A stretch of 64,000 nt of DNA from the NCBI GenBank assembly GCA_963666705.2, contig CAXXKO010000009.1:310001-374000 (forward strand), written 5' to 3'. A model generated the notes under the pieces. It did not search any database. It saw only the letters and a list, made by a program, of their open reading frames with translations, and was not told the origin of the DNA. The stretch's first letter is position 1. The number at the start of each line of letters is the position of its first letter. This stretch comes from G963666705 sp963666705 (GTDB taxonomy: Bacteria > Pseudomonadota > Alphaproteobacteria > CADEGL01). Position numbers and translations under genes: made by a program. Shown piece after piece: positions 23,941-33,113 of this stretch.

Positions 23941-25374
23941 TCACGCCGCCGTGCCGCCGATGGTCAGGCTCCCGATCAGGAGGGTGGGCTGGCCCACGCC
24001 CACGGGCACGCCCTGGCCGTCCTTGCCGCAGGTGCCGATGCCGGGGTCCATGGTCATGTCGTTGCCGATCGCGGAGACCCGTGTCAGCACGTCGGGGCCG
24101 TTGCCGATCAGGGTCGCGCCCTTGACCGGCGCCGTGACCTTGCCACCCTCGATGAGGTAGGCCTCGGCGGCCGAGAACACGAACTTGCCCGAGGTGATGT
24201 CCACCTGCCCGCCACCGAAATTCACGGCATAGAGCCCCCTGTCGACGGACTTCAGAATCTCGGCCGGATCGTGTGCGCCCGACAGCATGTAGGTGTTGGT
24301 CATGCGCGGCATGGGCGCGTGGGCATAGCTCTCGCGCCGGCCGTTGCCGGTCGGCTCCATGCCCATGAGGCGCGCGTTCATGCGGTCCTGCATGAAGCCG
24401 ACGAGGCGGCCGTCCTCGATCAGCACGGTGCGCTGGCCGGGCGTGCCCTCGTCGTCCACGGTGAGGGAGCCGCGCCGGTCGGGAATCGTGCCGTCATCCA
24501 CCACGGTCACGCTGGGGCTCGCAATCCGCTCGCCCATGAGGCCGGCGAAGGCCGAGGTCTTCTTGCGGTTGAAATCGCCCTCGAGGCCGTGGCCGATGGC
24601 CTCGTGCAGGAGAATGCCGGGCCAGCCGGGGCCGAGGACGACGGGCATCTCGCCCGCCGGCGCGGGCACGGATTCGAGATTGACGAGGGCTTGGCGCAGG
24701 GCCTCGTCCACCTGCCCGCGCCACCGCTCGGGGTCGAGCCAGGCTTCGTAGGCGGCGCGCCCGCCGGCCCCATGGCTGCCCGATTCCATGCGCTCGCCCT
24801 CGCCCACGACGACCGAGACGTTGAGGCGCACGAGCGGCCGGATGTCACCGGCCCCCTGGCCGCCCGCGCGTAGTATGTGCACCGCCTGCCACTGACCGGA
24901 GAGGGAGGCGCTCACCTGGCGCACACGCGGGTCGCTCGAACGGGCATAGGCGTCGATCGCCGTGAGCAGCGCCACCTTGGTGTCGAAACCCACGAGGCTC
25001 AGCGGGTTGTCGTCGGTATAGAGGTGCCGGTTGGTGCGGGCCGGCGGGCTGGCCATGACCCCGCCATGGCCCCGGGTCACGGTGCGCACGGTGTCACCCG
25101 CGCGCCGGATTGCCGCTTCGCTCAGCTCCGCCGCATGGGCATATCCCGTGGCCTCGCCGGCGATGGCGCGCAGGCCAAAGCCCTGCGAAGTGTCGAAGCT
25201 CGCGCTCTTGAGCTGCCCGTCGTCGAACACCAACGCTTCGGACTGGCGGTATTCGAGGAACAGCTCGCCATCGTCCGCCCCGCCGAGCGCCTCGTCCACC
25301 ACGCCTTCGATGCGTCCGCGGTCGAGGCCGGCACGGGTGAAGAAGAGCTCGTCGCTGGCGGCGGCATCGGTCAT
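23941..25374 (-). CDS. tldD: TldD family metalloprotease
   Basis: A 477-residue protein of the TldD/PmbA system, which degrades or matures small peptides. The zinc motif HEAIGHG is at about 257-263, with GTCGKDGQGVPVGVGQP near the C-terminus. The start at 25374 (MTDAAASDELFF) is the natural one; the frame is open upstream without similarity. The partner pmbA/tldE is not in the window. In many proteobacteria tldD lies near cytochrome oxidase genes, as here. The promoter should be in 25375-25499, shared with a small divergent gene. Confidence 0.94.
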   Translation of the reverse strand: MTDAAASDELFFTRAGLDRGRIEGVVDEALGGADDGELFLEYRQSEALVFDDGQLKSASFDTSQGFGLRAIAGEATGYAHAAELSEAAIRRAGDTVRTVTRGHGGVMASPPARTNRHLYTDDNPLSLVGFDTKVALLTAIDAYARSSDPRVRQVSASLSGQWQAVHILRAGGQGAGDIRPLVRLNVSVVVGEGERMESGSHGAGGRAAYEAWLDPERWRGQVDEALRQALVNLESVPAPAGEMPVVLGPGWPGILLHEAIGHGLEGDFNRKKTSAFAGLMGERIASPSVTVVDDGTIPDRRGSLTVDDEGTPGQRTVLIEDGRLVGFMQDRMNARLMGMEPTGNGRRESYAHAPMPRMTNTYMLSGAHDPAEILKSVDRGLYAVNFGGGQVDITSGKFVFSAAEAYLIEGGKVTAPVKGATLIGNGPDVLTRVSAIGNDMTMDPGIGTCGKDGQGVPVGVGQPTLLIGSLTIGGTAA

Positions 25375-25499
25375 CGGGGTTTCTCCTCGGCGCCGTCGCG
25401 CGCGCTGGCACCAGTGGTTTGGCGGATCGACCTCTGAATATAGGAGTTCTCGCACTGGTAGGCCAGACGTGCCGCACGCCGCTGTTTCGCGCAATCCTA

Positions 25500-25781
25500 A
25501 TGGCGCGAGAAGAAACGCCGCCGAATCACCCTTGCCAATTCATTGAATCGGGATTAATTGGGCTCGACACGCGAGCGAATTTGGTGGAATTTGGGCTGGT
25601 TGCCTGTTGGGAGGCTGGGATGTTGGTTGCGTGCGCGGTCTGCTTTGGTACGAGTGAAGGTGGTTCCTCGGCGGGAACCATCCTGCCGCTGAGTCTCATG
25701 GTGGGCGCGTTGCTGTACGCTCTGTTCTTCGTGGGTGGGCGGTACGGGCCGACAATACTCCACAAGTTCATTCGGAGATGA
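25500..25781 (+). CDS. Small hypothetical membrane protein
   Basis: A 93-residue frame from ATG 25500 (MAREETPPNHPCQFIESGLI) with two hydrophobic stretches (about 38-54 and 62-84). No family is recognised. Base composition is lower in GC than its neighbours, so it may be acquired DNA or not coding. A TTG start at 25419 would extend it. Confidence 0.35.
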   Translation: MAREETPPNHPCQFIESGLIGLDTRANLVEFGLVACWEAGMLVACAVCFGTSEGGSSAGTILPLSLMVGALLYALFFVGGRYGPTILHKFIRR

Positions 25782-26137
25782 CGAAACGTCGAGGATTGTC
25801 AGGAATATTCAAAATACCCGCAGGGTAGCGTGTAATCGAAGCAAGGCGATCGGACGGTTTTATCCTTGCATCTCACGTCCCACTCGCCTTCCACACGCGA
25901 CGGGGCCAATGTGAAGGCCGCACCACAGAGCGAGGGATTCGTTTCCCGCGACGGGCGCTCGGGTCCATCTCCCGGGCGATAGGAACAGGCCCAAAACCCA
26001 CTGGTCCCTGGCTTGCGCCGCCGTTTGGGCCTATACCGTGGTGCCCCCGATCGGCCGTTCACAATATTTTGACATTGGCATCAAGGCACTTTAAGAAGGC
26101 AACATCTTTCAAAATCAGGCTCGAGGGTGATTAGGGG
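25782..26137. other. Upstream region of the cox operon
   Basis: A 356-bp non-coding stretch of lower GC than its flanks. It includes AT-rich AATATTCAAAATACC at 25802-25816 and AATATTTTGACATTGG around 26064-26079; the TTGACA in the latter could be a -35 box about 70 bp before the first cox gene. A minus-strand frame (25799-26062) lacks family similarity and is not called. Confidence 0.5.
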
Positions 26138-26998
26138 ATGATTATAGCGCTCGTACTGATACTACTGACCGTCGGGTCCGTCGTATTTCACTTCATGAGT
26201 CCGTGGTGGTGGACACCCATCGCGTCGAATTGGGGCTACATCGACGATACGATCATCATCACCTTCTGGATTACCGGCGTCGTTTTCGTCTTGATCTGTT
26301 TGTTTACGGCCTATTGCGCGTTCCGCTTCCGCCACCGGGAGGGAGTCAAGGCGGCGTATGAGCCGGAGAACAAGAAGCTGGAGTTGTGGCTCACCGGATT
26401 GACGACGGTGGGCGTCATCGGCTTGTTGACGCCGGGCCTTTTCGTATGGGGGCAGTACGTAACGGTGCCGGAAGAGGCGACGGCATTCGAGGTCATGGGC
26501 CAGCAATGGCAGTGGAGCTTCCGCCTCCCCGGTGAAGACGGCGTGCTGGGCACCACCGACGTCCACTTCGTGAGCGATGACAACCCGTTCGGCGTGAATC
26601 TGGGCGATCCCGACGGGCAGGACGATGTCCTGATCGAGGCCGATGACCTGCATATCCCGATCGGTCAGCCGGTCAAGGTATTGCTTCGCTCCTTGGACGT
26701 CTTGCACGACTTCTACGTGCCCCAGTTCCGGGCCAAGATGGACATGGTGCCGGGAATGGTCACATTCTTCTGGTTCACCCCCACCGTCGCCGGGACATAC
26801 GAGGTGCTCTGCGCGGAATTGTGCGGCGTCGGGCATCATTTGATGCGTGGCTACGTCGTCGTGGACGAGGAGAGCGACTATCAGGAGTGGCTGAGCGAGC
26901 AGTCGACGGTCGCTGAAATGATGGCTCGAGGCGAGAGCGGCGCGGGGGACGCGCTGCGTCTGGTTTCCACTGCGGGGGACGCCGATTCCACGGAGTGA
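26138..26998 (+). CDS. coxM: Cytochrome c oxidase subunit II (alternative CoxM type)
   Basis: A 286-residue subunit II. Three hydrophobic stretches lie at about 1-20, 38-62 and 85-107, the first perhaps a signal anchor. The periplasmic cupredoxin domain binds CuA: His in LDVLHDFYVPQF (about 189) and CAELCGVGHHLM (about 225-236), which holds both Cys, Glu, His and Met. No heme c motif (CxxCH) is present, so it is not a caa3 fusion. It accepts electrons from cytochrome c. It is the first gene of the operon II-I-III-III-IV-ctaB. Confidence 0.92.
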   Translation: MIIALVLILLTVGSVVFHFMSPWWWTPIASNWGYIDDTIIITFWITGVVFVLICLFTAYCAFRFRHREGVKAAYEPENKKLELWLTGLTTVGVIGLLTPGLFVWGQYVTVPEEATAFEVMGQQWQWSFRLPGEDGVLGTTDVHFVSDDNPFGVNLGDPDGQDDVLIEADDLHIPIGQPVKVLLRSLDVLHDFYVPQFRAKMDMVPGMVTFFWFTPTVAGTYEVLCAELCGVGHHLMRGYVVVDEESDYQEWLSEQSTVAEMMARGESGAGDALRLVSTAGDADSTE

Positions 26999-27064
26999 GG
27001 ATTCGCGGGGTTGTGACCCGAGCCGATAGAGCCTGATGAATAGACATGCGAAGAGGATGATTTG

Positions 27065-28828
27065 ATGGCTGATGCCGTACCCGCCGAAGTCGGAAACCTC
27101 GCGCCTGCCGAGGTCGAGGACGTCGAGCTCTATCACGCGAAGAGCTGGATCACGAAGTACGTCTTTTCCCAAGACGCCAAGGTCATCGCCATCCAGTACT
27201 CGTTCACGGCGATCGCCATCGGAATGGTGGCTTTGGCGTTGTCGTGGCTGATGCGGCTGCAATTGGGATTCCCGGACAGCTTCTCCTTCATCGACGCGGA
27301 GGACTACTACCAGTTCATCACCATGCACGGCATGATCATGGTGATCTACCTGCTCACCGCGTTGTTCCTCGGGGGCTTCGGCAACTACCTCATCCCCCTG
27401 ATGGTCGGCGCCCGTGACATGGTGTTTCCCTATGTGAATATGGTGAGTTACTGGGTCTATCTGCTCGCCGTGCTGGTGCTGGTGGCGAGCTTCTTCGTGC
27501 CGGGCGGCCCCACGGGCGGCGGCTGGACCCTGTACCCGCCCCAGACCATCCTCAAGGGCACGCCGGGTTCGGACGGCGGCATCGTCCTGATGCTCGTCTC
27601 GCTGGCCCTCTTCATCGTCGGGTTCACCATGGGCGGGTTGAACTACGTGGTGACGGTGCTGCAGGGCCGCGCGCGGGGCATGTCGATGATGCGCCTGCCC
27701 CTGACGGTATGGGGCATTTTCGTGGCCACCATCCTGGCCCTGCTGGCCTTCCCCGCCCTGTTCGTCGCCGCCGTGATGACGCTGCTCGACAAGCTCCTGG
27801 GAACCAGCTTCTTCATGCCCTCCATCGTCGAGTTCGGGGAACAGCTTCAGTACGGCGGCGGCAGCCCGCTACTGTTCCAGCACCTGTTCTGGTTTTTCGG
27901 CCATCCCGAGGTCTACATCGTCGCCCTGCCGGCCTTCGGCATCGTCTCCGACCTGCTCGCCACCCATGCCAGGAGGAACATCTTCGGCTATCGGATGATG
28001 GTCTGGGCGATCGTGGTGATCGGCGGCCTCAGCTTCGTCGTGTGGGCGCACCATATGTACGTCAGCGGCATGAACCCGTATTTCGGGTTCTTCTTCGCCA
28101 CCACCACGCTCATCATCGCCGTCCCCACCGCCCTCAAGGTCTATAACTGGACCTTGACCCTGTGGCGGGGCAACATCCACCTCACCCTGCCGATGCTGTT
28201 CGCCATCGCCTTCATCCTCACGTTCGTGAACGGCGGGATCACGGGCCTGTTCCTCGGCAATGTCGTCGTGGACGTACCGCTTTCCGACACCTTGTTCGTC
28301 GTCGCCCACTTTCACATGGTGATGGGTATCGCGCCGATCCTCGTAATCTTCGGGGCGATATACCATTGGTACCCCTTGATCACCGGGCGAATGCTGAACA
28401 CGCCGATGGGTCACTTTCACTTCTGGGTCACCTTCATCGGGTCCTATTTGATCTACTTCCCCATGCACTATCTGGGCTTCCTGGGCGTGCCGCGCCGGTA
28501 TTTCGAGATGGGGGACACCGATTTCATCCCGTCATCGGCCGAAACCCTGAACGCGTTCATCACCGTCGCCGCACTGGTCGTGGGTTTCGCGCAGCTGGTG
28601 TTCTTGTTCAACATCGTGTGGAGCGCTTTCAGGGGCAAATCCGCCGGCCGCAACCCGTGGCGGGCCACCACGCTGGAGTGGCAAACGCCCGATTTGCCGC
28701 CGGGGCACGGCAACTGGGGGCCGACACTGCCCGTGGTCTATCGCTGGGCCTATGACTACAGCGTGCCGGGCGCCGACAAGGACTTTCTGCCGCAGAACCT
28801 CCCGCCGGATCAGGTGGCCAAGGCGTGA
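27065..28828 (+). CDS. coxN: Cytochrome c oxidase subunit I (alternative CoxN type)
   Basis: A 587-residue, 12-helix subunit I of a heme-copper oxidase. Heme and copper ligands are in TMHGMIMV, GHPEVYIVALPAFG (CuB His, cross-linked Tyr, proton-channel Glu), WAHHMYVSGM and HFHMVMG. The D-channel residues GARDMVFPYVN and K-channel PTALKVYNW are kept, so it is A-type. The start is ATG 27065, directly after a TTG. The stop overlaps the next start (GTGA). Confidence 0.95.
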   Translation: MADAVPAEVGNLAPAEVEDVELYHAKSWITKYVFSQDAKVIAIQYSFTAIAIGMVALALSWLMRLQLGFPDSFSFIDAEDYYQFITMHGMIMVIYLLTALFLGGFGNYLIPLMVGARDMVFPYVNMVSYWVYLLAVLVLVASFFVPGGPTGGGWTLYPPQTILKGTPGSDGGIVLMLVSLALFIVGFTMGGLNYVVTVLQGRARGMSMMRLPLTVWGIFVATILALLAFPALFVAAVMTLLDKLLGTSFFMPSIVEFGEQLQYGGGSPLLFQHLFWFFGHPEVYIVALPAFGIVSDLLATHARRNIFGYRMMVWAIVVIGGLSFVVWAHHMYVSGMNPYFGFFFATTTLIIAVPTALKVYNWTLTLWRGNIHLTLPMLFAIAFILTFVNGGITGLFLGNVVVDVPLSDTLFVVAHFHMVMGIAPILVIFGAIYHWYPLITGRMLNTPMGHFHFWVTFIGSYLIYFPMHYLGFLGVPRRYFEMGDTDFIPSSAETLNAFITVAALVVGFAQLVFLFNIVWSAFRGKSAGRNPWRATTLEWQTPDLPPGHGNWGPTLPVVYRWAYDYSVPGADKDFLPQNLPPDQVAKA

Positions 28829-29442
28829 GCCTCTTCCGTGTGCTGACGGAAAAGCCCTGGGTAACGGACCAGGGCGCGGGCGTCGACCTTCGCGCCAGGG
28901 CCTCGTTTTCCGTGCCCGCGGCGACGGTCGGCCTGAGGATGTTCCTCGCCGTGGTCACGGTCCTGTTCTCGCTATTCATCGGTGCTTATGCCGATCGGAT
29001 GGCGCTCCTGGACTGGCGCCCCTTTCCCATCCCATGGCTGCTGTCGCTGAACACGGCGCTGCTGATCTTTGGCAGCGTGGCGTTGCAATGGGCGCGGGTG
29101 AGCGCGCGCCGCGGTCAGATGGACGGCCTGCGGGCTGGCCTGCTCGCGGCGGGCGTATTCACGTTCGCCTTCCTCCTGGGACAGGTCTTAGTGTGGCGAC
29201 AACTCGCCATGTCGGATTATTTTGCGATGACGAATCCGGCCATCGCGTTCTTCTACGTGATCACCGTGCTGCACGGCGCGCACCTTTTGGGCGGCCTGGT
29301 GGCCTGGGGCCGGACGACCGCCAAGGTGCGGCGCGGTTTCAGCGTGGCTCAACTGCGATTGAGCGTGGAGTTATGTGCCATTTACTGGCATTTCCTCCTC
29401 CTCGTATGGTTGGTTCTGTTCGGTCTGCTGTTGTTTACGTGA
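28825..29442 (+). CDS. coxO: Cytochrome c oxidase subunit III-like protein (CoxO type)
   Basis: A 205-residue membrane protein with five to six helices and the subunit III pattern FFYVITVLHGAHLLGGLVAWG and CAIYWHFLLLVWLVLFG. The GTG start at 28825 overlaps the subunit I stop by 4 bp, which implies coupled translation. It is one of two subunit III-like genes in the operon, as in the coxMNOP alternative oxidase described from Bradyrhizobium. Confidence 0.88.
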   Translation: MSLFRVLTEKPWVTDQGAGVDLRARASFSVPAATVGLRMFLAVVTVLFSLFIGAYADRMALLDWRPFPIPWLLSLNTALLIFGSVALQWARVSARRGQMDGLRAGLLAAGVFTFAFLLGQVLVWRQLAMSDYFAMTNPAIAFFYVITVLHGAHLLGGLVAWGRTTAKVRRGFSVAQLRLSVELCAIYWHFLLLVWLVLFGLLLFT

Positions 29443-29458
29443 AGAGGGTGAAGAGCAT

Positions 29459-30187
29459 ATGGCACAATCCACGCTGACGAATACGGGAGAGCCCCTCGCG
29501 CGGCCTGACGGCTGGCAAGGCATCGTCGCCGATTGGTCCTCGGACCAGCGGGCATTCAAGAATGTCCCCTGGGGCAAGGCGATGATGTGGATATTCCTGC
29601 TCAGCGACACCTTCATATTCAGCTGTTTCCTGCTCTCCTACATGACGGTGCGGATGTCCACCACGGTGGATTGGCCCAATCCCAGCGAGGTCTTCGCGCT
29701 GGATCTTGGGGGCGGCACGCCGATCCCTCTCATCCTGATCGCCATCATGACCTTCATCCTGATCAGCAGTAGCGGGACGATGGCCATGGCCGTCAATTTC
29801 GGCTACCGGCGTGACCGGGTCAAAACCTTCTGGCTGATGATAGTGACCGCGGCCTTCGGCGCCTCGTTCGTCGGCATGCAGGCCTTCGAATGGACCAAGC
29901 TGATCGTGGAAGAAGGGGTCCGTCCCTGGGGCAACCCATTGGGCGCGGCCCAGTTCGGCTCGACCTTCTTCATGATCACGGGCTTCCACGGCGCGCACGT
30001 GTCGATCGGCGTCATATTCCTGATCATCATTGCTCTGAAGGTCCGTCGGGGCGAATACGACAGCGGCAAGCCGGGCTTTTTCACCAGCCGGAAGGGGAAG
30101 TACGAGGCCGTCGAGATCATGGGCCTCTACTGGCACTTCGTCGATTTGGTATGGGTCTTCATCTTCGCGTTTTTCTATCTCTGGTAG
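29459..30187 (+). CDS. coxP: Cytochrome c oxidase subunit III (CoxP type)
   Basis: A 242-residue subunit III. MMWIFLLSDTFIFSCFLLSY, MQAFEWTKLIVEEGVRPWG, FFMITGFHGAHVSIGV and IMGLYWHFVDLVWVFIF match the family. The start at 29459 (MAQSTLTNTGEPL) follows GAAGAGGGTGAAGAGC. Compared with the preceding gene it has a longer N-terminus and an extra charged loop (LKVRRGEYDSGKPGFF). Confidence 0.92.
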   Translation: MAQSTLTNTGEPLARPDGWQGIVADWSSDQRAFKNVPWGKAMMWIFLLSDTFIFSCFLLSYMTVRMSTTVDWPNPSEVFALDLGGGTPIPLILIAIMTFILISSSGTMAMAVNFGYRRDRVKTFWLMIVTAAFGASFVGMQAFEWTKLIVEEGVRPWGNPLGAAQFGSTFFMITGFHGAHVSIGVIFLIIIALKVRRGEYDSGKPGFFTSRKGKYEAVEIMGLYWHFVDLVWVFIFAFFYLW

Positions 30188-30196
30188 GACGGAAAC

Positions 30197-30520
30197 ATGG
30201 AACAAGTAGAGGGGCAACAACATCCAATTGGCGTTTACCTCAAAATTTGGGGATTGCTATTTGTTCTCAGTGCGGGGTCCTATCTCGTCGACTACTTCCA
30301 CCTAGAGAGCTACCTCAGGTGGTCTCTGATCCTCCTGTTCATGATCATGAAGGCGGGCCTGATCGTCGCCGTCTTCATGCACATGCTGTGGGAGCGGCTG
30401 GCAATCGTGTATGCCATTATCCTCCCGCCGGTGCTGGTGTTGGTGTTCGTGGCCATCATGTCGTTCGAAGCGGAATACACCGAAGTGACGCGGTCCTTCT
30501 TCTTCGTCGCGGGATCCTGA
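30197..30520 (+). CDS. Prokaryotic cytochrome c oxidase subunit IV
   Basis: A 107-residue protein with three helices (about 14-31, 42-60, 68-89), of the COX4_pro type. The MIMKAGLIVAVFMHMLWER core is typical. It stabilises the oxidase complex. It starts 9 bp after the subunit III stop. Confidence 0.88.
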   Translation: MEQVEGQQHPIGVYLKIWGLLFVLSAGSYLVDYFHLESYLRWSLILLFMIMKAGLIVAVFMHMLWERLAIVYAIILPPVLVLVFVAIMSFEAEYTEVTRSFFFVAGS

Positions 30521-30564
30521 GCTGGATCCCCGAAGGTGAACGCGGGACCGTGGACGGGAAACCC

Positions 30565-31431
30565 ATGAATCAGTCGATCCGGCAACTGGCGTCCGTGTTC
30601 AAGCTGCGGATCGGCCTCGCTATCGCCCTCAGCGCCCTGGCCGGGCTGGCCGTCACGCCGGGTCCGGGGCCGGCGCCGTGGCAGGTTGTGGTCCTGGCGC
30701 TCACGGTTCTGCTGTCCTCGGCGGCGGCCGGTGCCTTCAACCATTACGCCGAGGCCGATCTCGACGCCCGCATGGCGCGGACCCGGGACCGCCCGTTCGT
30801 GACTGGCGCCTATCGGGCCGGTGCCATGTGGCTGTGGAGCATCGCCCTCCTTTTGGCCGTGGCGGTGGTGGGAGCCGGGCTCGCCCTCAACCCATGGGTC
30901 GCGATCTATGTCTTCCTCGGCGCCTTCGTCTATGGAGTGGTCTATACGGTCTGGCTCAAGCGCCGGACCTGGCTCAACATCGTCTTCGGCGGCCTCTCGG
31001 GCAGTTTCGCCGTGCTCGCCGGTGCCGCGGCGGTGGACCCGAGCCTCTCGGCCGTGCCGGTGATCCTGGCCGTGGTCCTGTTCCTCTGGACCCCGCCCCA
31101 TTTCTGGAGCCTGGCCTTTGCCCTGCGCGACGAATACGCGGGCGCCGGGGTGCCCATGCTCCCGGTCGTCGTGGGCGAGCACGCGGCGGCGCGGGCCATC
31201 CTGGCCAACACGATCGTCCTCGTGGCGGTCTCCCTCCTGCCCGTGGCGTTCGGCCTGGGCTGGATCTACCTCGCCGGCGCCGCCGTGGGTGGCGGCCTCT
31301 TCATCGTCAAGAGCGTGGCGTTGCTGCGCGATCCCACCACCAAGGCGGCGATGGCCAATTTCCGTGCCTCGCTCGTCCAGCTCAGCCTCTTGCTGCTGGC
31401 CGCCATGGTCGATGGCTGGGTGCTGGGCTAG
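30565..31431 (+). CDS. ctaB: Protoheme IX farnesyltransferase (heme O synthase)
   Basis: A 288-residue UbiA-family enzyme that farnesylates heme b to heme O, the precursor of the heme A needed by the oxidase encoded just upstream. The prenyl-diphosphate motif NHYAEADLDARMARTRDRP is at about 54-72, a second Asp-rich region ALRDEYAGAGVPMLP at about 187-201, and there are 8-9 helices. The start is ATG 30565 (MNQSIRQLASVFKLRIG); GTG 30550 is an alternative. It ends in TAG at 31429-31431. Confidence 0.92.
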   Translation: MNQSIRQLASVFKLRIGLAIALSALAGLAVTPGPGPAPWQVVVLALTVLLSSAAAGAFNHYAEADLDARMARTRDRPFVTGAYRAGAMWLWSIALLLAVAVVGAGLALNPWVAIYVFLGAFVYGVVYTVWLKRRTWLNIVFGGLSGSFAVLAGAAAVDPSLSAVPVILAVVLFLWTPPHFWSLAFALRDEYAGAGVPMLPVVVGEHAAARAILANTIVLVAVSLLPVAFGLGWIYLAGAAVGGGLFIVKSVALLRDPTTKAAMANFRASLVQLSLLLLAAMVDGWVLG

Positions 31432-31466
31432 TCTCCCGGCCCGATCGGACAGAGCTCTCACGGCTC

Positions 31467-31505
31467 GGCTGGAATCGCTCCAGACCGCAAGGCGGCCCGC
31501 CGGCT
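31467..31505. repeat. A-family repeat fragment (inverted)
   Basis: CTGGAATCGCTCCAGACCGCAAGGCGGCCCGCC is the reverse complement of the right half of the A repeat. It lies in the ctaB / M32 peptidase gap; the rest of the element is lost or diverged. Confidence 0.7.
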
Positions 31506-31520
31506 CTCCCAGGACCCGCG

Positions 31521-33023
31521 ATGAAGGACGATTCGACGACAGCCTACCAGATGCTGGAAGCGCGCTTCGCGCGGCACGGCGCGCTGGGGGAGGTGGCCCG
31601 TGTCCTCGACTGGGACACGTCCACGATGATGCCGCGCGGCGGCGCCGCGGCGCGTGCCGAACAGCGCGCCGCGCTCGACCGGGTGCGCCACGATATGCTG
31701 GCCGACCCGGCCATCGCGGGCCTCCTCGACGCCGCGGCGGCGGCCGGTGGACTCGGTGAATGGCAGGCGGCCAATCTGCGCGAGATGCGCCGGGCCTGGA
31801 CCCACGCGACGGCCGTGCCCCCCGACCTCCTCGAAGCCCATACCCGCGCCGCGATCGGCTGCGAGATGGCGTGGCGCGAGGCGCGGCCGGCGAGCGACTT
31901 CGCGGCCTTGCTGCCGCACGCCGAAGAGGTCCTGGCACTCACGCGCGAGCTCGGCGCCGCCAAGGCCGAGCGCCTCGGCGGCTCGGTCTACGAGGCGCTC
32001 CTCGACCAGTGGGAGCCGGGCGGCGCCACGGCGCCCATAGACGCCGTCTTCGACGACCTGGCCGCCTTCCTCCCCGGTTTCACGGACCGCGTGCTCGCGC
32101 GCCAGGCCACCCAGCCAGCGCCGGAGCGCCCCGCGGGCCCGTTCCCCGTCGCGGCCCAGGAGGCGCTCGGCCGCCGCCTCATGTCGGCGTTCGGCTTCGA
32201 TTTCGACCACGGCCGGCTCGACACCAGCATCCACCCCTTCTGCGGCGGCGTGCCTGACGATATCCGCATCACCACGCGGTACGACGAGGCGGACTTCATG
32301 GGCGCGATGATGGCGGTCCTGCACGAGACCGGGCACGCGCTCTACGAGCGCGGCCTGCCGCCACGATGGCGCCGCCAGCCCGTGGGCAGGTCGCGGGGCA
32401 TGGGCATTCACGAAAGCCAGTCCCTCCTGATCGAGATGCAGGCCTGCCGCGGCGCCGGGTTCTTCGCCTTCGCCGCCCCCCTCATGGGCGCGGCTTTCGG
32501 CGGTGCCGGCGCTGCCTGGGAGGGGGAAAACCTGCATCGCCTCTATACCCACGTCGCGCGCAGCCTCATTCGGGTCGAGGCGGACGAAGTCACCTACCCC
32601 GCCCACGTCATCCTGCGTTACCGGCTGGAGAAGACGATGATCGCGGGCGAGCTCCAACTCGCCGATTTGCCGGGTGCGTGGGGCGACGGCATGGCGGCGC
32701 TGGTCGGCACGCGCCCGCCCGACGACCGCCGCGGCTGCCTGCAGGACATCCATTGGTACGCCGGCGTATGGGGCTATTTCCCGACCTATACCCTGGGGGC
32801 GATGACGGCGGCGCAACTGTTCGACACCGCCAGGCGCGACGACCCCGACATCCTGCCGGGCATCGGCGAGGGCGATTTCGCGCCCCTCCTCGCCTGGCTG
32901 CGCGCGCGCATCCACGCGCGCGCGAGCCTCCTGCCCGCCGCCGACCTCATCGCCGAGGCCACCGGCCGCGCGCTCGACCCGGCCGTCTACAAGCGCCATC
33001 TGAAGGCGCGCTACCTCGGATGA
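31521..33023 (+). CDS. M32 (Taq-type) metallocarboxypeptidase
   Basis: A 500-residue zinc carboxypeptidase. The zinc motif HETGH is at 268-272, followed by the family HESQS (about 297) and EADEVTYPAHVILRYRLE (about 355). It is all-helical with no signal peptide, so cytosolic. The start at 31521 (MKDDSTTAYQMLEARF) is well placed after the A fragment. It removes C-terminal residues with broad specificity. It stands alone, followed by a 90-bp gap to thrC. Confidence 0.93.
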   Translation: MKDDSTTAYQMLEARFARHGALGEVARVLDWDTSTMMPRGGAAARAEQRAALDRVRHDMLADPAIAGLLDAAAAAGGLGEWQAANLREMRRAWTHATAVPPDLLEAHTRAAIGCEMAWREARPASDFAALLPHAEEVLALTRELGAAKAERLGGSVYEALLDQWEPGGATAPIDAVFDDLAAFLPGFTDRVLARQATQPAPERPAGPFPVAAQEALGRRLMSAFGFDFDHGRLDTSIHPFCGGVPDDIRITTRYDEADFMGAMMAVLHETGHALYERGLPPRWRRQPVGRSRGMGIHESQSLLIEMQACRGAGFFAFAAPLMGAAFGGAGAAWEGENLHRLYTHVARSLIRVEADEVTYPAHVILRYRLEKTMIAGELQLADLPGAWGDGMAALVGTRPPDDRRGCLQDIHWYAGVWGYFPTYTLGAMTAAQLFDTARRDDPDILPGIGEGDFAPLLAWLRARIHARASLLPAADLIAEATGRALDPAVYKRHLKARYLG

Positions 33024-33113
33024 GCCCCCCCGCGCGCCCGCGGCGTTGAAGTCGCCTCGGGCGCGCGTATAGTGTAAGGCTCTTTCCTCGTATTTCAGGA
33101 GCGCATCACCGCC

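Noticed and set aside
25799..26062. An 87-codon minus-strand frame upstream of the cox operon
   Set aside because: No family, weak coding character, and no convincing ribosome site. Treated as part of the cox upstream region.
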